DNA of 50,730 nt from Acholeplasmataceae bacterium (GCA_012837585.1 DUQW01000007.1:1-50730); one strand, 5' to 3'; shown: positions 10,233-20,332, numbered from the stretch's first letter. A program made the numbers and translations. Notes: generated by a model not told the origin, from the letters alone.

Positions 10233-11117
10233 ATGCAAATTTTAAAAGCTAATAATTTAACGAAAAAATACGGCTTACATTTTGCAGTAAACGAAGTTTC
10301 AATGACGATAAATGAAGGGGATATTTATGGGTTTATTGGAGAAAACGGTGCTGGAAAAACAACTTTTATTAGAATGATAGCTGGATTAATTCAAAAAGAT
10401 GGTGGAGAATTTACTCTTTTTGAAGGTGAAAAACACAGAATTGGAGCTGTAGTAGAAACGCCATCGTTATATTTATATATGAACGCGATGGATAATTTAA
10501 TGGCTCAAGGAAAAATGGTAGGTATGACCGATGTTGAAAAGCATAAAGAATTACTACGTCTAGTCAAACTTGAGTATTTAATTGATTCAAAGAAAAAAGC
10601 GAAAGATTTTTCTTTAGGAATGAGACAACGCCTTGGAATTGCAATGGCGCTGCTTTCAAACCCTAAGTTTTTATTATTAGATGAACCAATGAACGGACTT
10701 GATCCAGAAGGCGTTGTCTTAATGAGAAACTTAATTTTATCATTAAGAGATAAAGGAATCACTTTTTTAATTAGTTCACACATGTTAGAAGAACTATCTA
10801 AAATAGCAACACGTTATGGTTTTATTCATCAAGGTAGATTAATTAAAGAAATTACGTTAGAAGAATTAGAACTAGACACCAAAGCTTCTATTAAATTAAA
10901 AGTAAGCGAAAAAGACTTAGAAAAAACTTTAGAACTACTTAAAAAAGAAAAAGTTACACTTAAAGTTGAAAAAGATATTATTAATATTTACGACAGACAA
11001 ATTCCTGAAATAGTTATATTGTTATATAATAATAAAATTGATATTAAAGATATCAATCGTGACGCTTTGGGTATAGAAAATTACTATTTAAGTTTAATAG
11101 GAGGGTTTCATGGTTAG
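10233..11117 (+). CDS. ABC transporter ATP-binding protein (BcrA-like)
   Basis: GENGAGKTTF, SLGMRQRLGIA, LLLDEPMNGLDPEG. Confidence 0.92.
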   Translation: MQILKANNLTKKYGLHFAVNEVSMTINEGDIYGFIGENGAGKTTFIRMIAGLIQKDGGEFTLFEGEKHRIGAVVETPSLYLYMNAMDNLMAQGKMVGMTDVEKHKELLRLVKLEYLIDSKKKAKDFSLGMRQRLGIAMALLSNPKFLLLDEPMNGLDPEGVVLMRNLILSLRDKGITFLISSHMLEELSKIATRYGFIHQGRLIKEITLEELELDTKASIKLKVSEKDLEKTLELLKKEKVTLKVEKDIINIYDRQIPEIVILLYNNKIDIKDINRDALGIENYYLSLIGGFHG

Positions 11118-11910
11118 TTTATTAAAGGTTGATTTATATCGATTAAGAAAAGATAAAACTCCTTTAATAGGAGTCTTACTATCTGCAGGATTATTAATTT
11201 TAACATTAGGAATTTTTGGCATTATTAAGCTAATTTCTAGTGTTAGTGACCTTGAAGGAATTGAAATGCTTCTATCACCAAAAAGAAACTATATTCAAGG
11301 GTTTCAAATGGGAAGTAATGCTGGATTAGTTGCACTTATTATTATGGCAGTATTTACTGCAAGAGATTTTACTCAGAATACGTTAAGATTAAAAATAATT
11401 AATGGCCATAGTCGCACTAAGATTTATTTTTCTACACTACTGACTAATTTATTATATGGTGTTGTCGTTATATTAGGATATTCAATAATTACACTTTTAA
11501 TTACAACTGCTATCTTCGGATACGGTAAGGCATTTGACTCAAAGGAATTTTTAAGTCTACTTGCAGCAACCGGAATGAGTTTGCTTTATGTAATCTTATT
11601 TACCTCGGTGGTTACTGCAGTTTCATTAAAAGCCCAAAGAATGGGAAGTAGTATTGGATTAAGTATCGCAATCGTTGTGGGTGAAGGGTTCTTATCAAGT
11701 TTACTTTTTATGATTCCGACATTTAATCCAGATTTTCCAGAATGGATATCAAGATCATTTCAAGTTCTACCAAGTATTGGAATGATGATGTTAGTTAATG
11801 AAGGTTTTACTGGAAGAACTGCATGGATAATGATTATATCGACGGTAGTATTAATCGCAGTGACAATTACACTATCGTTATTATCATTTAAAAAGAGTGA
11901 CATTAAATAA
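11110..11910 (+). CDS. ABC-2 type transporter permease
   Basis: Hydrophobic ORF overlapping the ATPase gene; TARDFTQNTLRLKIINGHSRTKIYFS motif. Confidence 0.85.
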   Translation: MVSLLKVDLYRLRKDKTPLIGVLLSAGLLILTLGIFGIIKLISSVSDLEGIEMLLSPKRNYIQGFQMGSNAGLVALIIMAVFTARDFTQNTLRLKIINGHSRTKIYFSTLLTNLLYGVVVILGYSIITLLITTAIFGYGKAFDSKEFLSLLAATGMSLLYVILFTSVVTAVSLKAQRMGSSIGLSIAIVVGEGFLSSLLFMIPTFNPDFPEWISRSFQVLPSIGMMMLVNEGFTGRTAWIMIISTVVLIAVTITLSLLSFKKSDIK

Positions 11911-11911
11911 T

Positions 11912-11933
11912 AAAAGGGCATGAGCCCTTTTTT
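11912..11933 (+). terminator. Intrinsic terminator AAAAGGGC-ATGA-GCCCTTTTTT
   Basis: Perfect stem with T-tract. Confidence 0.85.
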
Positions 11934-11961
11934 AATTTATAATATAAAAATAATTTTTATT

Positions 11962-12468
11962 TTAATTGAAATCACGTGTTGTCCAGATGTCATTTTCTTG
12001 AACGTATTGCATAAAATTTTTTATATCGTTGTCACTTGGCATCTCAACAGTAAATTTTTCGAATTGTTTACGGTTCTTTATTGTATATATTTCAGCTTCA
12101 ATTTGTTGTGAGTCATTTACTTTAACTAGTATTTCTAATTCACAAATATTATTTTTATAAATATCAATTTCATAACTTCCGAGTGGAATTCGTCCTATAA
12201 TAACATCCCCATAACCAAATTTAACCTTCTTCGATTTGTTTATTAGTTTTTGAAAAATATCATATTCTAATAATTTTTCGCCATTAATAGTTAGTAGTAA
12301 AATGTTATAATAACTTAAATTTTCAGGATCAAAACTATCTACATCATAATACGTAATTCTAATTTCAGTATCTTTTTCAATAGTGTAGTTAAGTTTGTTT
12401 TTAGAGTTTTGACAACCCGCTAGTAAGAACGGCAATAAAATTAATAATAAAACATATATTATTTTTTT
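11962..12468 (-). CDS. Putative lipoprotein of unknown function with an unclear start codon
   Basis: Frame gives KKIIYVLLLILLPFLLAGCQNSKN (lipobox LAGC), but there is no ATG/GTG/TTG in frame between the AGGAGG and the signal peptide; the ORF track begins at an internal TTG (12435). Confidence 0.6.
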   Translation of the reverse strand, partial: KKIIYVLLLILLPFLLAGCQNSKNKLNYTIEKDTEIRITYYDVDSFDPENLSYYNILLLTINGEKLLEYDIFQKLINKSKKVKFGYGDVIIGRIPLGSYEIDIYKNNICELEILVKVNDSQQIEAEIYTIKNRKQFEKFTVEMPSDNDIKNFMQYVQENDIWTTRDFN

Positions 12469-12510
12469 ATTATTATACCTCCTAATACATCTTTAGGTTA
12501 TCATGTTTTT

Positions 12511-13767
12511 TTAAGATTCAATATATTTTTCGTATTTTTTAACCTCGCGCGGAGTTAGCGAGGTTTTTATATGGATTCCGTTATCTAGATAATTAGCGAA
12601 TATTACATGATTATTTTCTTTTAAATAATTAACAACATGTCCGTCTTCAAATGGAATTAATAAATCTCTAATGACGTTGTCATTATAGATGTTATAGTAA
12701 ATATTAGAAACAAGAAGATCGATGTTATCATTAGTTTTATTAGATATAGGAAGAAAATCTTCATCTAATAAAATCGGATTATTTATTAAATCGGACTTAG
12801 TAACAACGATTAATCTTTCAATTTCATTAGCATCAAGTTTATTTAATATTTCTTTAGTTATCTTCATTTCTTCAGTAGAAGCATTTAACCCGTCAACGAC
12901 ATGAATAATTAAATCGGCATCTTTGATATCAGATAAGGTTGATTCAAATGAATTAACTAATTCATGCGGTAATTTATGAATAAATCCAACGGTATCAATT
13001 AAAATAAATGGAGGTCGGTTATCTCCTTTTAATACTTTTGATTTAGTATCTAATGTGGCAAATAGCATATCCTCTTCAAAAGTTAATTTTGAATTATAAT
13101 TATCAAGCATACTAACTAAAGAGTTATATGTAGCTGATTTACCAGCGTTAGTATAACCCACTAAAACAACAATTGGAATTTCATTTTGTCTACGGCGTTT
13201 ACGAGAAATATCTTTCGCTTTTCTAATTTTAGCAAGTTCTCGCTTAACACGTGAAATATCATCAAGTAACTTTCTACGGTCTAATTCTAGTTTAGTTTCC
13301 CCAGGACCCTTTGCGTTATAAGTTCCACCACCTTGGCGTGATAATGACTTACCAAGGCCAACTAAACGTGGGAGCATATATTCATTTTGAGCAAGCCTTA
13401 CTTCTAAGATAGCTTCGTTTGTTTTAGCTCTTATTGAAAATATTTGAAGTATTAAAAAACTTCTGTCGATAATTTGAAGTTCTAATATGTTTTCTAAGTT
13501 TCTAATTTGCGCTGGTGATAAGGTATCATCAACAATTAATATAGAAGCGTTAATTGACTCGGCAATTAATTTAATTTCCTCAACTTTACCACTACCAAAG
13601 TAGGTGCTTGGTACTGGAGTTTCTCTTGATTGAATAACTGATTCTTGTCCATCAATTTCTAAAGTGAGGGCCAAAGCCTTTAATTCTTCTAAAGATCTTT
13701 TGGTTGATTCTAATGATTCTCCTTTTGTAATTGTCCCTAAAATAGCAATGTCCATTAAAAAAGTCAC
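12511..13767 (-). CDS. hflX: GTPase HflX
   Basis: LSRQGGGTYNAKGPGETKLELDRR, GYTNAGKSA, DTVGFIHKLPHELV. Confidence 0.94.
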   Translation of the reverse strand: MTFLMDIAILGTITKGESLESTKRSLEELKALALTLEIDGQESVIQSRETPVPSTYFGSGKVEEIKLIAESINASILIVDDTLSPAQIRNLENILELQIIDRSFLILQIFSIRAKTNEAILEVRLAQNEYMLPRLVGLGKSLSRQGGGTYNAKGPGETKLELDRRKLLDDISRVKRELAKIRKAKDISRKRRRQNEIPIVVLVGYTNAGKSATYNSLVSMLDNYNSKLTFEEDMLFATLDTKSKVLKGDNRPPFILIDTVGFIHKLPHELVNSFESTLSDIKDADLIIHVVDGLNASTEEMKITKEILNKLDANEIERLIVVTKSDLINNPILLDEDFLPISNKTNDNIDLLVSNIYYNIYNDNVIRDLLIPFEDGHVVNYLKENNHVIFANYLDNGIHIKTSLTPREVKKYEKYIES

Positions 13768-13831
13768 CTTCCTTGACTATTATTATATCACTATATAGGA
13801 TATATTATGATATAATTAAGGAGAACGGCAG

Positions 13832-14605
13832 GTGATTTTTATGTGGCAAGGACATCCAATTTGGGTAATCGCTTTAACCGCGTATTTAATATTTATTTTG
13901 ATTTATTCATTTTTAAGACTAATGTTTACTAATAGAAGAACGTTTAGTTTATTTTTAGCTGCAATGATGTTTATGGGCGTTTCAGCTTTTTTCTATTTTA
14001 TGGTAATTCCAAAAGAAATGGAACAACTTAAAGAAATATTAGTATATGTCAATGTTATTGCGGTACCGATTGCAGTTACAATTGTTATTGCTCCTGATAT
14101 TCGTACTAAATATGATACCGGTTGGTCATTAGAAGCTAATAAAGTTTCTGGTATTAGAGCAAGCTCTGAACAAACTAAAGAACATATCATTGATGCTGCC
14201 ATTGAGTTATCAAATAGAAAAATTGGTGCCATTATTACGATGGAAAACCACAATACATTAGATCAATTTGCTGAAAAAGCAATTTTAATTAATGGTAAAG
14301 TAACTAAAGAATTACTACTTAATATCTTTACTCCACTAACACCACTTCATGACGGTGCCGTTATTATTAGAGGTGATGAAATAGTGTGTGCGGCAGCATA
14401 CTTTACTTTATCAAGAAACGATACATTTGATAAAACTATGGGTTCACGTCACCGTGCCGCATTAGGTATTAGTGAAATTAGTGATAGTTTAACGATTGTA
14501 GTAAGTGAAGAAACTGGTGATATTTCAATTGCTGTTGCTAGTATGTTAATCAAACTTAATAGCCGTGAAAAATTACTAGATTACTTAAACTTATACATTA
14601 AATAG
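13832..14605 (+). CDS. cdaA: Membrane diadenylate cyclase, CdaA-type DAC domain (c-di-AMP synthase)
   Basis: N-terminal TM helices; LTPLHDGAVII and GSRHRAALGISE DAC motifs. Confidence 0.92.
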   Translation: MIFMWQGHPIWVIALTAYLIFILIYSFLRLMFTNRRTFSLFLAAMMFMGVSAFFYFMVIPKEMEQLKEILVYVNVIAVPIAVTIVIAPDIRTKYDTGWSLEANKVSGIRASSEQTKEHIIDAAIELSNRKIGAIITMENHNTLDQFAEKAILINGKVTKELLLNIFTPLTPLHDGAVIIRGDEIVCAAAYFTLSRNDTFDKTMGSRHRAALGISEISDSLTIVVSEETGDISIAVASMLIKLNSREKLLDYLNLYIK

Positions 14606-14616
14606 GAGGTATAGTT

Positions 14617-14799
14617 ATGAAAAAGATTTTAATATCTGTTTATCGATTTGTTACTAAACCTTTTGTTATGATTGCTATTAATAATAAAACCGATAGAATG
14701 GTTAAGTTTTTAAATAAGCATTCATATATTTATTTTATTATCGCATTTATTTTAACCGCAGGAATTATATTTTTAATATATTTCCTACCTTATTTATAA
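14617..14799 (+). CDS. Small membrane protein, 60 aa
   Basis: RBS AGGAGG; one C-terminal TM helix; same operon. Confidence 0.65.
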   Translation: MKKILISVYRFVTKPFVMIAINNKTDRMVKFLNKHSYIYFIIAFILTAGIIFLIYFLPYL

Positions 14800-14812
14800 G
14801 AAAGGATTAATA

Positions 14813-16384
14813 ATGGATTTTTTACCTATCGCAATTTTAATACTAGCAATATTAATCGCATTTATTGTTGTATTAGAAGGGATTAATAAATCAAAAGTAC
14901 CATTTTATAAAACGATTATCGCATCAACTAACTTGATTGTGACAATCGTCTTTTTTGCGATATATCATTCGGTTATTGAAAAAGATTCAACATTTCTTAA
15001 GATTTATAATATCCTTGGGTTAGCTGAGTTTTTATTACTTTTTGTATTCATTTTAATTTTATTTACTAAGATGTTATTATCTAAAAGAGAATTATCAATG
15101 CATACACAGTCAATTAAAAATAGTCCTTGGAATACTTACCTTATAATTGACAAAAAAGACCGTATTAAAGACATTTCACAAAACTTATTAGAAGATTTTG
15201 ATTTACCACTTGAAGAAGTGTTAAATAAAAAAATAATGGATGTATTAAACAGAACTGTTAGAATTACTCAAGTTAATAATAAAAATTCATCTAACCGTGA
15301 TTTTGAAGAGCTGTTAGAACAACTTAAAAAATTAAGTAATAAAGATGAGTTAGTTAAACTTGAAATTGTTTATTTAAATAGTCAAGGTGATACGTCAATT
15401 ATTCATATGATTGACCAAGCGATGTATTCACGCTTTGGATATTACGGAAGATTTTTAATAGGTGAAAAGAAAACTGATTTTAATTTGTTAGGAGTTGAAA
15501 AACAGTTAAAACAAACTTCCCTACAACTTGAAACTCTTCAAGAACAATTCATCGCGACACTAGAAGTTAGCGATGACGGATTGGCATTCAGTGATATAGA
15601 AGATAAATCAACTTGGATTTCCAATACACTAGTTAGTCAACTTGGATTCCAATCCAATAATATTAATACAGAAGACTTTTTAAAGTTAATGCAACCAGAT
15701 GATTTAAATCGATATCTAACTAAACTAAATCAATTAACTCCTTCATCACCAAATATGGAGATGAAATATAGATTATTCTCTAATGGTGTATACAGATGGT
15801 ATATTGACAAATCAAAGAAGATCTTCTTAGAAGAAAACACGATGATTATGAGTTCAATTAATCAAGTATCTACTAAACACTTTATGCGTACTAACTTACA
15901 AAACTTAGATGCATTAGGAGATCAAAATGATTTAACAATAAAACTTCGTCAATTAATTGATGAAGAAAGATACTTCCACTTAGTAGTAGTAAGACTTAAG
16001 AACTTGCCGTATATTAACGAACTTCACGGTCGTGAAGTTGGAAATATGGCAATTTCAGAATATATTTCTAAATTAGAAAAATCATTTACTACAGAACCAG
16101 ATAGTATATATAGATTAACTGGGTCAACATTCGCCTTTTATTTAGATGATCAAAGAAAGATGAACTTAATGAGAAAAGGCGTGCAAGGAAACTACGATTA
16201 TCTAAATATGGTATTAGAATATGGTGCAAGCAAATTAGAACTTGAGGTATTTGCTGGGATCTCAATTATTAACAACGATGGTTATAACGAAAATGAGATG
16301 TTAGAAGCCGCTAACGCAGCCTTAAAGGTTGCTGAAAACCCTAAATATAAGGGACATGTTTGTTATTATGGAGATATTAAGTAA
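14813..16384 (+). CDS. Membrane protein with PAS-like region(s) and a degenerate GGDEF domain
   Basis: About 3 N-terminal TM helices; IYRLTGSTFAFYLD occupies the GGDEF position (normally YRLGGDEFAVIL). Confidence 0.75.
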   Translation: MDFLPIAILILAILIAFIVVLEGINKSKVPFYKTIIASTNLIVTIVFFAIYHSVIEKDSTFLKIYNILGLAEFLLLFVFILILFTKMLLSKRELSMHTQSIKNSPWNTYLIIDKKDRIKDISQNLLEDFDLPLEEVLNKKIMDVLNRTVRITQVNNKNSSNRDFEELLEQLKKLSNKDELVKLEIVYLNSQGDTSIIHMIDQAMYSRFGYYGRFLIGEKKTDFNLLGVEKQLKQTSLQLETLQEQFIATLEVSDDGLAFSDIEDKSTWISNTLVSQLGFQSNNINTEDFLKLMQPDDLNRYLTKLNQLTPSSPNMEMKYRLFSNGVYRWYIDKSKKIFLEENTMIMSSINQVSTKHFMRTNLQNLDALGDQNDLTIKLRQLIDEERYFHLVVVRLKNLPYINELHGREVGNMAISEYISKLEKSFTTEPDSIYRLTGSTFAFYLDDQRKMNLMRKGVQGNYDYLNMVLEYGASKLELEVFAGISIINNDGYNENEMLEAANAALKVAENPKYKGHVCYYGDIK

Positions 16385-16886
16385 AAGTGAAATTAGAAAA
16401 ATTATCTTAGGTAAAAGATTAAGACTATCTCCGGAAGATATCGCTTTAAAAAGCGCTAAAATAGTTGAAATGATTCGTAATGATAAAAACTATAAAGCTT
16501 CTAAAGTAGTCGGGATTTATATGCCTACTCAAAATGAAATAAATCTACTTGATTTATTAAAAGATGATAAAGTATTTTGTGTGCCTAAAATTATTAATAA
16601 AGGATTAGTATTTTCTAAAGTAGACGAAGATACAAAATTTAAGGAAGCTAAATTTAATATTTTAGAACCAGTTAAAATAGATGAAGTAATCGAAATAGAT
16701 TTTTTATTAGTTCCGGCGGTCGCAATTTTTAATTGCCACCGTTTAGGTTTTGGTGGTGGATATTATGATAAATATTTATCAAAATATAGACCAAAATATG
16801 TAGTTGGTGTGATTTATGATTTTCAACACGTTGAATTTTTCTATGAAGATCACGACCAAAAATTAGATTATTATTTTAAAGGATAA
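16368..16886 (+). CDS. 5-formyltetrahydrofolate cyclo-ligase
   Basis: SKSEIRKIILGKRLRLS, VGIYMPTQNEI, RLGFGGGYYDKYL; start overlaps the upstream gene. Confidence 0.9.
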   Translation: MEILSKSEIRKIILGKRLRLSPEDIALKSAKIVEMIRNDKNYKASKVVGIYMPTQNEINLLDLLKDDKVFCVPKIINKGLVFSKVDEDTKFKEAKFNILEPVKIDEVIEIDFLLVPAVAIFNCHRLGFGGGYYDKYLSKYRPKYVVGVIYDFQHVEFFYEDHDQKLDYYFKG

Positions 16887-16889
16887 AAA

Positions 16890-18011
16890 ATGAATTCTGC
16901 TGTAATAGTTGCTGCCGGGAAATCAATGAGATTTCATCACTCGGGTGGCATTGGGAATAAAACTGAATTACTATTAAAAGGAAAACCATTATATTACTAT
17001 AGTATGAAGGTATTTTTAGATATGGGGTTTGAAGTGATATTAGTTACTAATAGTAATCCTGATATTCCTAATGTTAAAGTAGTAAAAGGTGGCGAGACTA
17101 GAAGTGAAAGTGTTTATAACGGCGTTAAAGCCGCAACCGGAAAATATGTCTTTATTCATGATGCTGCAAGACCACTTTTAACTAAAGGAATGGTTGGGAA
17201 GCTATTAAATGAAAAAAGGTATGGCGATGGCTGTTATTTAGCTAAATGGTTAACCGATTCACTAAAAAAAATAACTAAAGGAGATAAAGTAATCTCAATT
17301 GACCGAGATATGCATTTTACTTCTGAAACTCCACAAGTTTTTAAAAGAGAGTTTTTGTTAGAAGCATTTAGTAAAGCAGAAAAATCTTATAGTGATGAAG
17401 TAGCGATGGTTAATGATATTTTCCCAAAGGCAGAGATTCATCCGATATTTCATAACTGGTCAAATGACAAGTTAACTGAAAAAGAAGACTATTACCGTAT
17501 TCAACAGTTGATGGGTACTAAAAGAAGAATTGGTCATAGTTTTGATATTCATAAACTAGAAAAAGGAAGAAAATTGATTCTTGGAGGAATCTTAATTCCA
17601 TCTGAGGTTGGACTTTTAGGACATAGTGATGCTGATGTGTTATTACATGCGGTAACCGAATCAATTTTAGGGGCTTTTGGGCTAGGAGATTTAGGAACTA
17701 ATTTTCCGGATAATGATCCAAAATATAAAGACATTTCATCGGTAGTACTTTTAGAAAAAGCATTAGATGAAATGAGAAAACGAAATTATGATATCTATAA
17801 TATGGATATTACATTATATTTAGAAAAACCTAAATTACTTGAGTATCGAATTGAGATACTAAGTAATTTATATAAACTATTAAATATTCATCCGGAAGCT
17901 TTAAACATTAAAGCTACCACGGCTGAGAAAATCGGCCCAATAGGGCGAAATGAAGCGATTGCTTGCGAAGTAGTCGTTATACTAGAGGAGGTGTATCAAG
18001 GTGATAATTGA
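16890..18011 (+). CDS. ispDF: Bifunctional IspD/IspF (MEP isoprenoid pathway)
   Basis: IspD part AVIVAAGKSMRF...VFIHDAARPLL; IspF part RIGHSFDIHKLEKGRKLILGGILIPSEVGLLGHSDADVLLHA. Confidence 0.92.
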   Translation: MNSAVIVAAGKSMRFHHSGGIGNKTELLLKGKPLYYYSMKVFLDMGFEVILVTNSNPDIPNVKVVKGGETRSESVYNGVKAATGKYVFIHDAARPLLTKGMVGKLLNEKRYGDGCYLAKWLTDSLKKITKGDKVISIDRDMHFTSETPQVFKREFLLEAFSKAEKSYSDEVAMVNDIFPKAEIHPIFHNWSNDKLTEKEDYYRIQQLMGTKRRIGHSFDIHKLEKGRKLILGGILIPSEVGLLGHSDADVLLHAVTESILGAFGLGDLGTNFPDNDPKYKDISSVVLLEKALDEMRKRNYDIYNMDITLYLEKPKLLEYRIEILSNLYKLLNIHPEALNIKATTAEKIGPIGRNEAIACEVVVILEEVYQGDN

Positions 18012-18339
18012 AACTGAACACGGTAAATTTGATTTAATTAAAAACTACAGAGATGCATTTGACGTACAAGCGTTTAATGAAAGGTATGTTGATGTAAGTT
18101 TTAAACAATATGATTATCTTGTTGGCGATGTGTCATCAGGCATTTTAAGATTAAAAGGTTTTGGGGATAACGAAAAAGGAAAAACTAGTTATAATTTTAT
18201 TCCTGATTATCTAAATGATTCGTGTAACTATAACACCCCTTATTACATTTTAAAAAGAATAAAAGAGGAGACAAGCGAAAATGGAAATGGAAAAAGAAGT
18301 AAGAAAAATATTAGACCAAATAAGACCGTATCTAAATAG
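18001..18339 (+). CDS. yutD: YutD-like (DUF1027) protein
   Basis: QYDYLVGDVSSGILRLKGF ... PDYLNDSCNYNTPYYILKR. Confidence 0.75.
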   Translation: MIIETEHGKFDLIKNYRDAFDVQAFNERYVDVSFKQYDYLVGDVSSGILRLKGFGDNEKGKTSYNFIPDYLNDSCNYNTPYYILKRIKEETSENGNGKRSKKNIRPNKTVSK

Positions 18340-18505
18340 AGATGGTGGAGATTTAGAGTTTGTTAAACTCGAAGACGGAATAGTATATATAAAAATGTTG
18401 GGAGCATGTGTTGGATGTGCTTTAATTGATACAACTCTATATGACGGAATTGAAAGAATTTTAGTTGAAAGAGTTCCGGGAGTTATCGCAGTAGTCGCTA
18501 TTTAA
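18281..18505 (+). CDS. NifU-like C-terminal domain Fe-S scaffold (YutI-like)
   Basis: IRPYLNRDGGDLEFVKLEDGIVYIKMLGACVGC with CxxC. Confidence 0.88.
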   Translation: MEMEKEVRKILDQIRPYLNRDGGDLEFVKLEDGIVYIKMLGACVGCALIDTTLYDGIERILVERVPGVIAVVAI

Positions 18506-18518
18506 TAATTCAAATTGT

Positions 18519-18560
18519 GGCTTGATAATAATTAATTATTAATCAAGCCTTTCTTTTTTT
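18519..18560 (+). terminator. Intrinsic terminator
   Basis: GGCTTGAT ... ATCAAGCC stem followed by a T-rich tract. Confidence 0.75.
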
Positions 18561-18608
18561 TAACTAGTTTATAGTATAATATAATTGAATTTGAAGGGAG
18601 ATTGGGAT

Positions 18609-19889
18609 ATGTCATATTTAAATGTTAAAACTGATTTAACTAAAAAGTTTTTAAAATCAAATTTAAAAGATCATCAAACAAGAGTTGACGAAATACACGA
18701 AATGATTCATAATAAGACAGGAGCTGGCAGTGATTTTTTAGGTTGGGTTACTTTACCTACAGATATAAAAGCTGAAATGGAACGTATCCAAGCGGCAGCT
18801 AAAAAGATTCAAAATCAAAGTGACACATTAGTAGTTATTGGGATTGGTGGATCTTATTTAGGAGCTGAGGCAGCACTTAATTATTTGTTAAATAAAGAAG
18901 ATGCGAAGATGGAAATTATCTTTGCGGGTCATCAAATGTCAAGTGGTTATTTAAACAGATTAGTTAGTTATTTAGAAAATAGAGAATTTTCAATTAACGT
19001 TATTTCCAAATCAGGAACAACTACTGAACCAGCTATTGCATTTAGAATTTTAAAAGAATTAATTTATAAGAAATACGGAAAGAAAGCCAAAGACAGAATC
19101 TTTGTTACAACAGATGCTAAAAGAGGGGCTCTTTATAGCGCATCAGTTGAAGAAGGATATGAAAGATTCGTTATACCAGATGATGTTGGTGGACGCTTTA
19201 GTGTTTTAAGTGCAGTCGGACTTTTACCACTTGCAGCAGCTGGTTATAACATTAAAGAAATGGTTAAAGGTGCAGAACATGCAATGGTTAAATATCACAA
19301 GAGTGATATTGAAGAAAACGAAGCTTATAAATACGCTTTAACAAGATATCTTCTTTACAAAGAAGGCTTTAAAGTTGAAGCACTAGCTTTTTATGAATAC
19401 GAATTATTTTATTTAGGTGAATGGTGGAAACAATTATATGGCGAGTCTGAAGGTAAAGGCGGACAAGGGTTATTCCCTGCAAGCATTAACTTAACTACAG
19501 ACTTACACTCAATGGGTCAATATATGCAAGACGGCCCAAGATTTTTAATTGAAACAGTCTTATCAGTTGAAAAAGTTGCAAAAGATATTAAAATTCCTTA
19601 TTTTGAAAATGATAACGATAACTTAAATTACTTAGCGGGAGCCAAAGTAAGCTATGTTAACAAACAAGCTCAAAAAGGAACGATTGAAGCTCACTACGCT
19701 GGTGGTGTTCCAATTATGGAAATAGAAATTCCTGAACTATCAGAATATAGTTTTGGATATTTAGTTTACTTCTTTGAAAAAGCATGCGCAATGTCAGCGT
19801 ACTTATTAGGAGTAAATCCATTTGATCAACCAGGAGTTGAACTTTATAAATCAAATATGTTTAGGTTATTAGGAAAACCAACAAAATGA
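18609..19889 (+). CDS. pgi: Glucose-6-phosphate isomerase
   Basis: [47 protein letters not shown]; start ATG 18609 rather than the ORF-track start at 18585. Confidence 0.95.
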   Translation: MSYLNVKTDLTKKFLKSNLKDHQTRVDEIHEMIHNKTGAGSDFLGWVTLPTDIKAEMERIQAAAKKIQNQSDTLVVIGIGGSYLGAEAALNYLLNKEDAKMEIIFAGHQMSSGYLNRLVSYLENREFSINVISKSGTTTEPAIAFRILKELIYKKYGKKAKDRIFVTTDAKRGALYSASVEEGYERFVIPDDVGGRFSVLSAVGLLPLAAAGYNIKEMVKGAEHAMVKYHKSDIEENEAYKYALTRYLLYKEGFKVEALAFYEYELFYLGEWWKQLYGESEGKGGQGLFPASINLTTDLHSMGQYMQDGPRFLIETVLSVEKVAKDIKIPYFENDNDNLNYLAGAKVSYVNKQAQKGTIEAHYAGGVPIMEIEIPELSEYSFGYLVYFFEKACAMSAYLLGVNPFDQPGVELYKSNMFRLLGKPTK

Positions 19890-20332
19890 TAAAAGTTATA
19901 ACTAATAGCCCTGAAGAAACAATCAATTTAGGTATTAAATTAGGCGAAAAGATTAAAGAACCGCTAGTTATTTTACTAGATGGTAATCTTGCTGCCGGTA
20001 AAACAACTTTTACCCAAGGATTAGCTAAAGGCTTAGGAATCAAACAAATCGTAAATAGCCCAAGTTATACGATTATGAAACATTATTCAAGTGATGATTT
20101 GGAATTATTTCACTTAGATTTATATCGATTAGACGGACTAGGTGAAGACTTTGATTTAGAAGAATATTTGTATGACGCGGTTGTCGTTATTGAGTGGCCT
20201 TTTCAAGTTGAAGAACTGCTTCCAAAGGAACATTTATTAATTAAAATAAATAAAATTTCTAATGAAAGTCGCCAGTTTAAGTTTATCCCTAAGGGTGAAA
20301 AGTATAAAGAGGTATTAAAGTGTTTAGATTAA
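19886..20332 (+). CDS. tsaE: tRNA t6A biosynthesis ATPase TsaE
   Basis: [36 protein letters not shown]. Confidence 0.93.
   Translation: MIKVITNSPEETINLGIKLGEKIKEPLVILLDGNLAAGKTTFTQGLAKGLGIKQIVNSPSYTIMKHYSSDDLELFHLDLYRLDGLGEDFDLEEYLYDAVVVIEWPFQVEELLPKEHLLIKINKISNESRQFKFIPKGEKYKEVLKCLD

Noticed and set aside
11920-12111. 63-aa plus-strand ORF
   Set aside because: Starts in the terminator and is antisense to the lipoprotein gene.
12541-12568. Terminator-like hairpin AACCTCGC...GCGAGGTTTTT on the plus strand within the hflX 3' end
   Set aside because: Encodes conserved-looking HflX C-terminal residues and has only a 5-T tract; likely coincidental without evidence of antisense transcription.
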